10,389 nucleotides of DNA. Source: CBFCZU01 sp965602635. Its GTDB lineage: Bacteria > Planctomycetota > Phycisphaerae > SM23-33. Under the pieces are notes generated by a model, which ran no database searches, was not told where the DNA came from, and saw only the letters and a list, made by a program, of their open reading frames with translations. Position numbers and translations under genes: made by a program. Location of the stretch: positions 1-10,389 of the forward strand of contig CBFCZU010000154.1 of NCBI GenBank assembly GCA_965602635.1. Direction: 5' to 3'. This document shows, in pieces, positions 5,787-10,389 of this stretch; positions within the stretch are counted from its first letter, which is position 1; each line of letters begins with the position of its first letter.

Positions 5787-7253
5787 CCACCCCCGCCGGC
5801 CCAAGCCGACCGGTGGAGACAAGGTGAGCGACGGGGGAAGGAAAGGAGAACGCAAATGCGGCGAACAGGTCTTTGGATTGCGGCCCTTGCCGTGCTGCCG
5901 CTGTCCGCCGGCGCCCAGGAGGAGGCCAAGCCCCCCGCCGGCGTCACCGTCTATAAGCGAATCGCCGACCTCAAGATCGCCGACGAGGGCGAGGGCCCGG
6001 CCAAGACTATCTCGATAAATCTCGAGCGCTCGACGGGGCTGAAGGTAGCCTTCATGGCCCAGGGCACCGGCGGCGTCACGCGCGCGCCCTTCAACATGTT
6101 CGACGCCAAGAGCCGCGACAACACCACCGCCAAGGATTACGCCTGGGTGGGCCCGACGTGGCGCCCGATCCTCTATCGCTGCGACCGCTTCAGGTACAAC
6201 GCCGTCCTCAACAGCACGGTCAAGGGCGACGTGAAGTACCGCAATATCCGCTTCCACGGCCCGGCGACGCCCGACAAGAAGGGCGTGCTGCACCTGCGGA
6301 ACTTCGTCATCTACCGCGGCGAGGACACCGACCCTCCCACGCCGCCCGGCGGGCTGAGGGCAAAGAGCACCGCCGAGGGCGTCCATCTCAACTGGGGCCC
6401 GGGCGATGACAACGTCCTGCCGGCCATGTACGTCATCACCCGAGCGGGCGCCGACGGCAAGTACGCCAAGATCGCCGAATCGTGCGCCCGCAAGTACCTC
6501 GACAAGCCCCCCGCCGCCGGTGACTACAAGTACCGCGTCCTGACGGCGGACTACCAGGACAACCTCTCGAACTGGTGCAGGCCGGTGGCGGTCAAGGTCG
6601 CCAAGGGCTTCGAGGCGACCAAGCCCAGCGACCTGGAGACCGACCGGGCCGGCTACGCCGAGCACGTCCGGAAGATAGCCAAGGCCGGGGCGGGCAAGGT
6701 CGTCAAGGGGCGCGTCTTCCTCTTCGGCGACTCGCTGACCGGGGCGCTGAACTACCAGTTGCTCACGGAGGGGGCGCTGGGGCGGTACCCCGTCGAGGCC
6801 ACGGGCCGGGCAGGGTGGAGAACCGGGCAGGGGCGAACCGTCATCGCCGGCGACATCGCCAGGACGAACCCCCAATTCTGCCTGATCCTCTACGGGACGA
6901 ACAACTCCAAGTCGGCCAAGGCCATAGAGGCGGCCATGGGAGACCTGCTGGCCATCGCCGAGGTCTGCGAGAAAAACGGCACCATCCCGGTGATCGCCAC
7001 GATCCCGCCGCGGGGCTTCAGCGACCCGAAGTCAGAGCCCGAGGCCAACTACAACGCGGCCCTGATCAAGACCTGCCGGGCGAACAAGATTCCGATCGCC
7101 TACATCTTCGAGGAGATGCAGGCCCAGCCGGACCGGCGGAAGCAACTGGCCGGCGACGGCGTGCATTGGGCGGGCGAGGGGTTCGTCACCGCCAGCAGGG
7201 CCTGGCAGAAGGCGATGGAGCAGGTCACCTTCGTCCTGTTGGATAGGCCTTAG
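4470..7253 (+). repeat. Tandem duplication of about 1.3 kb, copies offset by 1467 bases
   Basis: The 3' part of the first SGNH gene (about 4470-5786) and nearly all of the second (about 5937-7253) are two copies of one segment. The tyrosine codons at 4485 and 5952, the catalytic serines at 5265 and 6732, and the stop codons at 5784 and 7251 are all exactly 1467 bases apart. A run of 45 identical bases occurs at 5152-5196 and 6619-6663. By hand count, protein identity is 64 of 126 in the middle domain, 57 of 99 in Fn3 and 158 of 208 in the SGNH part. Confidence 0.9.
5856..7253 (+). CDS. Secreted SGNH hydrolase with Fn3 domain, paralogue of the preceding gene
   Basis: A 465-residue protein. 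Residues 1-20 are a Sec signal peptide (MRRTG, hydrophobic core, SAGAQ cleavage region) with no lipobox, so it is probably released into the periplasm or medium. From residue 33 to the end it aligns without a gap to residues 268-700 of the gene before it: unnamed middle domain (about 30-158), Fn3-type domain (about 159-257), SGNH hydrolase (about 262-460). The catalytic residues are kept: GDSLT with Ser293, GTNN at 347-350, and DGVH with Asp434 and His437. It lacks the CBM9. The start is supported by AGGAG seven bases before the ATG. It lies 69 bases after its paralogue with no clear terminator between, so the two are probably co-transcribed. Loss of the CBM9 and of the possible lipid anchor suggests a different location or substrate form. 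The ester-hydrolase role is inferred from the fold and motifs; the exact substrate is unknown. Confidence 0.85.
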   Translation: MRRTGLWIAALAVLPLSAGAQEEAKPPAGVTVYKRIADLKIADEGEGPAKTISINLERSTGLKVAFMAQGTGGVTRAPFNMFDAKSRDNTTAKDYAWVGPTWRPILYRCDRFRYNAVLNSTVKGDVKYRNIRFHGPATPDKKGVLHLRNFVIYRGEDTDPPTPPGGLRAKSTAEGVHLNWGPGDDNVLPAMYVITRAGADGKYAKIAESCARKYLDKPPAAGDYKYRVLTADYQDNLSNWCRPVAVKVAKGFEATKPSDLETDRAGYAEHVRKIAKAGAGKVVKGRVFLFGDSLTGALNYQLLTEGALGRYPVEATGRAGWRTGQGRTVIAGDIARTNPQFCLILYGTNNSKSAKAIEAAMGDLLAIAEVCEKNGTIPVIATIPPRGFSDPKSEPEANYNAALIKTCRANKIPIAYIFEEMQAQPDRRKQLAGDGVHWAGEGFVTASRAWQKAMEQVTFVLLDRP

Positions 7254-7293
7254 CGGGCCCAAGTCCGCGCGGAGGCTGAGGCGGCGCCGTTGG

Positions 7294-7797
7294 TCAGTCC
7301 AGCGCCTGGCGCAGCTTCGTGAGGTGGCCCTGGAGCGCCTTTGCGGGGATCCTGTCCAGCGCCGCCTCGATGGTCCGCCCCGAGATGAAGTCGTCCACCG
7401 CCCCGCGGGCCACGTCGCCGACCTTCCTTAGCTGGGCGGCATGCACCTCGGCCCGCTCCAGGTTGCCGTCGGCCTGGTCCAGGCAGTAGTTGACGATCAG
7501 GTGGGCGGTGTCGCCGGCCTGAAGGTCCTCCTTCGTCTCTAGCGGCACGGGCGCCGCCGGCTGGTCCATTTCAGACAGCAGCGACAGCTCCTGCTCGCGG
7601 AGCCGCTCCCGCTCGGCGGCGGTCCGCTTGTCATCCGCCTCGTCGGTCTCGGCGAGATCGTAGATCTCTTCGTCAGAGACCGGCGTGGGAATGTAGTTGG
7701 ACTGCTTGCAGTAGGGGCACCGGCCTCGCTGACCGCCGGCTGAATCCGGCGCCTCGATCTGCTTGCCGCAATGTTCGCACTTAAAGCTGATCGGCAT
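7294..7797 (-). CDS. Small zinc-ribbon protein of unknown function
   Basis: A 167-residue protein. Residues 5-32 form a zinc ribbon with CxxC pairs Cys7/Cys10 and Cys27/Cys30 (FKCEHCGK, then RGRCPYCK), joined by APDSAGGQ, a pattern common at the N-terminus of planctomycete proteins. The rest has an acidic, charged stretch (EEIYDLAETDEADD) followed by predicted helices (about 70-165) with no family I recognise. No membrane segment or signal peptide is seen, so it is probably cytoplasmic. I chose the ATG at 7797 rather than an upstream in-frame start at 8019 because the zinc ribbon begins right there, AGGGGA (7804-7809) lies six bases upstream, and the longer frame would run inside the yjbQ gene. 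The start is two bases past the yjbQ stop, so translation is probably coupled. It is the last gene of a three-gene operon and converges on the SGNH gene across 40 bases. Confidence 0.75.
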   Translation of the reverse strand: MPISFKCEHCGKQIEAPDSAGGQRGRCPYCKQSNYIPTPVSDEEIYDLAETDEADDKRTAAERERLREQELSLLSEMDQPAAPVPLETKEDLQAGDTAHLIVNYCLDQADGNLERAEVHAAQLRKVGDVARGAVDDFISGRTIEAALDRIPAKALQGHLTKLRQALD

Positions 7798-7799
7798 GG

Positions 7800-8213
7800 C
7801 TATTCCCCTATCGCCTTGATGACCAGTCGCTTCGGCCGCCGGCCGTCGAACTCGCCATAGTAGATCTGCTGCCAAGGGCCCAGGTCCAGCCGCCCGCCGG
7901 TTATAGGCACGACGACCTCGTGATGCATCAGCAGGTTCTTCAGGTGGGCGTCGCCGTTGGTCTCGCCGGTGCGGTGATGGCGGTAGTCGTCCCGGAACGG
8001 CGCCAGATTCTCCAGCCACTCGTCGATGTCCGCCAGCAGCCCGCTCTCGGCGTCGTTGACGAACACCGCGGCGGTGATGTGCATGGCCGATACCAGCACC
8101 ATCCCCTCGGCGATGCCCGACCCGGCCACCACCTCCGCCACGCGGTCGGTAATGTTGACGTACTCGCGCTGCTTCTTCGTGTTGAAGGTCAGATATTCGG
8201 TCGTGGACTTCAT
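7800..8213 (-). CDS. yjbQ: YjbQ/UPF0047 family protein
   Basis: A 137-residue protein, close to the usual length of the YjbQ (UPF0047) family. Features seen: an MHITAA segment with His45 (the family usually has HTTA), ESGLLADIDEWL, an NGDAHLKNLLM block with His90, and the C-terminal GRLDLGPWQQIYYGEFDG signature. The histidines form the conserved pocket of the family. Members have been reported to give weak thiamine phosphate synthase activity, but the physiological role is unclear. The ATG at 8213 was chosen because the family alignment starts there; longer in-frame starts would run through the upstream gene. Its ATG overlaps the TGA of the upstream membrane protein by four bases (ATGA), which points to translational coupling. 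The ribosome site is modest (GGGGA about eight bases upstream). The family call is strong; the biochemical role is not settled. Confidence 0.88.
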   Translation of the reverse strand: MKSTTEYLTFNTKKQREYVNITDRVAEVVAGSGIAEGMVLVSAMHITAAVFVNDAESGLLADIDEWLENLAPFRDDYRHHRTGETNGDAHLKNLLMHHEVVVPITGGRLDLGPWQQIYYGEFDGRRPKRLVIKAIGE

Positions 8214-8422
8214 GGCTCGCGTCCCCGGCGGAGGTCTTCCCAGACGATCCCCGCCAGCAGTATTATCAGCCCCGCCAGCGCGACCGCCCCGGCGGCGTAC
8301 CAGGCCAGCAGCACCAGCAGCCTCACCAGCAGCAGCAAGATGCCCAGCGCCAGCAGGAGCCCGCCCCAGAGCTTCAGCGCCGCCGGCACAGATCGCCGCC
8401 GCCCGTCCAACCGCCTGAACAT
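8210..8422 (-). CDS. Small two-helix membrane protein
   Basis: A 70-residue hydrophobic protein. After a basic start (MFRRLDGRRR) there are two membrane helices, about residues 16-38 and 41-61, then a charged tail (WEDLRRGREP). By the positive-inside rule both ends are probably cytoplasmic. I recognise no family. I chose the ATG at 8422 instead of an upstream in-frame ATG at 8539 because AAAGGG lies seven bases before it, and a promoter placed at 8457-8484 would start transcription inside the longer frame. The TGA stop overlaps the yjbQ start by four bases. It is the first gene of the minus-strand operon. A role linked to YjbQ or the zinc-ribbon protein is only suggested by the overlap. Confidence 0.65.
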   Translation of the reverse strand: MFRRLDGRRRSVPAALKLWGGLLLALGILLLLVRLLVLLAWYAAGAVALAGLIILLAGIVWEDLRRGREP

Positions 8423-8429
8423 CGTCTGG

Positions 8430-8435
8430 CCCTTT
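8430..8435 (-). promoter_or_regulatory. Ribosome binding site that sets the start of the small membrane protein
   Basis: On the minus strand AAAGGG lies seven bases before the ATG at 8420-8422. This favours that start over the in-frame ATG at 8537-8539, which has no such site. Confidence 0.5.
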
Positions 8436-8456
8436 CGCGCGAATACGCCTGTCCTT

Positions 8457-8484
8457 ATGATAGCACCGCAGGACGAACCTGCAA
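8457..8484 (-). promoter_or_regulatory. Promoter for the three-gene minus-strand operon, with a palindrome in the spacer
   Basis: On the minus strand TTGCAG (8484-8479) is followed after 16 bases by TATCAT (8462-8457), preceded by TGC, an extended -10. The start site would be near 8450, giving a leader of about 28 bases. GCAGG (8468-8472) and CCTGC (8478-8482) form a perfect inverted repeat between the two boxes, where a regulator could bind. The -35 is weak (three of six), so the extended -10 carries most of the support. Confidence 0.4.
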
Positions 8485-8497
8485 CGGCGAAGCGGCG

Positions 8498-8514
8498 CCG
8501 CCCCGCTGGGGCGG
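8498..8514 (+). promoter_or_regulatory. GC hairpin upstream of the radical SAM gene
   Basis: CCGCCCC (8498-8504) and GGGGCGG (8508-8514) pair perfectly around the loop GCT. It lies 36 bases before the ATG at 8551, in the probable 5' leader. A second small palindrome, TGAAT-G-ATTCA, is at 8528-8538. Roles are unknown. Confidence 0.3.
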
Positions 8515-8550
8515 GGCAATCAACGCCTGAATGATTCATCGGCTACTGGC

Positions 8551-10347
8551 ATGCGCGACCTTTCGGAGACAATCAGCCGGCGACTGCTGCCTCGGGTGTC
8601 ACGCCCGAGCCAGTACGTCGGGGCAGAGACCAACGCCCGGCGCAAGGACGTCGAGGCCGCCGAGGTCACGGTCGCCCTGGCCTACCCCGACGCCTACTCG
8701 GTGGGCATCTCCCACCTGGGCGGGCAGGTGCTCTACAACGTCGCCAACGACATCGACGGCGTGGCCTGCGACCGGACCTACTGCCCCATGCCCGACGCCG
8801 AGGAGCTGATGCGGGCAGAGGGAATCGCCCTGTTCGCCTGGGAGAGCCGCCGGGCGGTGGCCGATTTCGACATCCTGGGCTTCTCGCTGGCACACGAGTG
8901 CTGCGCCACCAACGTCCTGACGATGCTGGACCTGGCGGGCGTGGCGCTGCGCTCGGCCGACCGGGGCGAGGGCGACCCGCTGATCATCGCCGGCGACTCC
9001 GGCGCCGACGCGCCCGAGCCGATGGCGGCGTTCATCGACCTGTTCTGCGTGGGCGAGGGCGAGCAGACGCTGCCGGCGGTGATCGAGCTTGTCCGCCAGG
9101 CCAAGCGCAGCGGCGCGCGGCGTGAGGAGGCGATCCTCGAGGCCGCCCGGACGATCCCCGCCGTTTACGCGCCGCGCTTCTACGAGCCGAGCTACGGCCC
9201 GGGGGGCGTGCTGGAGTCGCTGGAGCCGACCCGCCGGGACGTGCCGGCGCGGATCGCCCGGGCCCACATCGGACGGCTGTCCGACTCGCCGGCGCTGACC
9301 GCCCCGCTGGTGCCGCTGTCCGAGGCCGTGCACGACCGCGTCAGCATCGAGATCATGCGCGGCTGCCCGCACGGGTGCCGCTTCTGCCAGGCCGGGGCCA
9401 CACGAAAGCCCGTCCGCTGGCGGAGCGTCGCCGAGATCGTCGAGACCGCTCGCCGGGCCATCGCCGCCACCGGCTACCGCGAAATCTCCCTGCTGAGCCT
9501 CTCCAGCAGCGACTACCCGCACTTCGACGAGCTGATCGACCGGCTGAACGCGGAGTTCGCCGAGCGGAACATCTCGATCTCGCTGCCCTCGCTGCGGGTG
9601 GACAGCCAGCTCGCCGCCATCCCCCGGCTCACCAGCAAGGTCCGCAAGGGCGGGCTGACGATCGCCCCCGAGGCGGCGTCGCAGCGGATGCGGCGGGCGA
9701 TCCGCAAGGAGATCAGCGACGAGAGCATGCTCGCCGGCGTGACGGCCGCCTGGCAGGCGGGCTTCCGGAGCGTGAAGCTCTACTTCCTGGCGGGCCTGCC
9801 CGGCGAGCGCGACGAGGACATCGACGCCATCTTCGATCTCTGCCGCAGGCTCTCGGAGACGCGCCGTGACGTGGACGCCCCCGCCGCCGGCAAGCCGCGC
9901 GGGCGGCGCGGCGCGATCAACGCCTCGGTCTCCTGGCTTGTCCCCCGCCCCCACACGCCGATGCAGTGGTCGCCCATGGCCAGCGACGAGCACTTCTGGT
10001 CGGTGCGCCGGCGGCTCAAGGAGTTGGCCCGAGGCTCGACCGTGAACTTCAAGTTCCACCGGATCGAGCGAAGCATCCTCGAGGCCACGATCGCCCGGGG
10101 CGACCGCCGCCTCGCCGACGTCATCGAGGCCGCCTGGCGCGCGGGCGCAAGGTTCGACGCCTGGAACGAGTGGTTCGACTGGGAGAAGTGGTCGGCCGCG
10201 TTCGAGCAGACCGGAATCGACCCCGCTTTCTACGCCCATCGCGACCGCCCGACCGACGAGCTGCTCCCCTGGGACCACATCGACTCGGGGCGCTCCCGCC
10301 AGACACTCCTGGCCGAGCGGGAGAAGATGCTCGCCGCGCTGGCTTGA
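8551..10347 (+). CDS. B12-binding-type radical SAM protein, TIGR03960 family
   Basis: A 598-residue radical SAM enzyme of the TIGR03960 type. The N-terminal part (about 1-200) is the B12-binding-like domain: ALAYPDAYSVGISHLGGQVLY, DILGFSLAHECCATNVLTML, LFCVGEGEQ. The radical SAM core (about 255-480) carries the 4Fe-4S motif CPHGCRFC with Cys272, Cys276 and Cys279, then SLLSLSSSDY, SLPSLRVDS and LTIAPEAASQRMR. The C-terminal part (about 480-598) includes VSWLVPRPHTPMQW and ends in a charged helix. The family is often fused to, or followed by, a DUF2344 protein (TIGR03936); that partner is not in the window and may lie just beyond it. Function is unproven; a link to RNA or tRNA metabolism is sometimes suggested from gene context. 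The ATG at 8551 fits the family N-terminus (LLPRVSRPSQYVG), but no Shine-Dalgarno precedes it. In the N-terminal domain AGDSGADAPEP replaces the usual AGG...NPEP. The gene diverges from the yjbQ operon. Confidence 0.88.
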   Translation: MRDLSETISRRLLPRVSRPSQYVGAETNARRKDVEAAEVTVALAYPDAYSVGISHLGGQVLYNVANDIDGVACDRTYCPMPDAEELMRAEGIALFAWESRRAVADFDILGFSLAHECCATNVLTMLDLAGVALRSADRGEGDPLIIAGDSGADAPEPMAAFIDLFCVGEGEQTLPAVIELVRQAKRSGARREEAILEAARTIPAVYAPRFYEPSYGPGGVLESLEPTRRDVPARIARAHIGRLSDSPALTAPLVPLSEAVHDRVSIEIMRGCPHGCRFCQAGATRKPVRWRSVAEIVETARRAIAATGYREISLLSLSSSDYPHFDELIDRLNAEFAERNISISLPSLRVDSQLAAIPRLTSKVRKGGLTIAPEAASQRMRRAIRKEISDESMLAGVTAAWQAGFRSVKLYFLAGLPGERDEDIDAIFDLCRRLSETRRDVDAPAAGKPRGRRGAINASVSWLVPRPHTPMQWSPMASDEHFWSVRRRLKELARGSTVNFKFHRIERSILEATIARGDRRLADVIEAAWRAGARFDAWNEWFDWEKWSAAFEQTGIDPAFYAHRDRPTDELLPWDHIDSGRSRQTLLAEREKMLAALA

Positions 10348-10350
10348 GCG

Positions 10351-10370
10351 GGCGCCGCCCCTGCGGCGCC
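10351..10370 (+). terminator. Stem-loop after the radical SAM gene, possible terminator
   Basis: GGCGCCGC (10351-10358) and GCGGCGCC (10363-10370) pair perfectly over eight bases with loop CCCT, starting three bases after the TGA stop. No T-run is visible before the window ends, so a Rho-independent terminator is not established. It could be an attenuating hairpin within a longer transcript if a DUF2344 gene follows. Confidence 0.35.
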
Positions 10371-10389
10371 GCCCCGGAACCGGGCGGAA

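Noticed and set aside
5109..6875. 588-codon open frame on the minus strand across both SGNH genes
   Set aside because: It is antisense to two genes with full catalytic motifs and signal peptides. Its composition is low-complexity, and its length follows from the tandem duplication of GC-rich coding sequence.
7254..7293. Bidirectional terminator between the convergent SGNH and zinc-ribbon genes
   Set aside because: Only a short palindrome (CGGCGCCG at 7282-7289) and weak pairings are seen in 40 bases, with no T-run on either strand.
7798..8019. Longer N-terminus for the zinc-ribbon protein
   Set aside because: The extension lies in another frame of yjbQ and has no conserved features. The ATG at 7797 has a ribosome site and begins right at the zinc ribbon.
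8599..10278. 559-codon open frame on the minus strand opposite the radical SAM gene
   Set aside because: The plus-strand frame has a clear radical SAM signature. The antisense product is rich in Gly, Ala, Val and Arg with no recognisable domain, as expected from GC-rich codons read backwards.

Overview
The window is GC-rich bacterial DNA, most likely from a planctomycete or a related PVC-group lineage. The evidence is indirect. It includes a PEP-CTERM surface protein, a 700-residue DUF6785/DUF6784-type membrane protein, a small protein with a planctomycete-style N-terminal zinc ribbon, and large secreted esterase-like proteins with added sugar-binding and Fn3-type domains. No rRNA, tRNA, CRISPR array, transposase or phage gene was seen.

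Layout. Positions 96-971 (minus) encode a PEP-CTERM protein, with a strong stem-loop just past its stop codon. A 508-base non-coding divergent region (972-1479) follows, carrying a good sigma70-like promoter for the minus-strand gene and palindromes near a TATAAT on the plus strand. The plus-strand block 1480-7253 holds three genes: the polytopic membrane protein (1480-3582), a CBM9-middle domain-Fn3-SGNH hydrolase (3684-5786), and a shorter paralogue without CBM9 (5856-7253). The minus-strand block 7294-8422 is a tight three-gene operon: a 70-residue two-helix membrane protein, a YjbQ/UPF0047 protein, and a zinc-ribbon protein. A short divergent promoter region separates it from a plus-strand B12-binding-type radical SAM protein of the TIGR03960 type (8551-10347). 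A hairpin ends the window.

How the genes may work together. The 1480-7253 block looks like a carbohydrate-processing unit. Two exported SGNH hydrolases, one with a CBM9 and possibly lipid-anchored, could remove ester groups from a polysaccharide, beside a transporter-like membrane protein of unknown substrate. This is inference from domains and gene order. The two SGNH genes are a tandem duplication: 433 residues align without a gap at a constant 1467-base offset, with identity rising from about 51% in the middle domain to about 76% in the hydrolase domain. The YjbQ operon and the radical SAM gene look like housekeeping or tRNA/cofactor-related genes not tied to the hydrolase block.

The best leads are the duplicated hydrolases with their unnamed middle domain, the long leader of the PEP-CTERM gene with repeated Shine-Dalgarno sequences, and a possibly shared bidirectional -10 element near 8459. 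Nothing seen amounts to a clearly new defence or mobile system.
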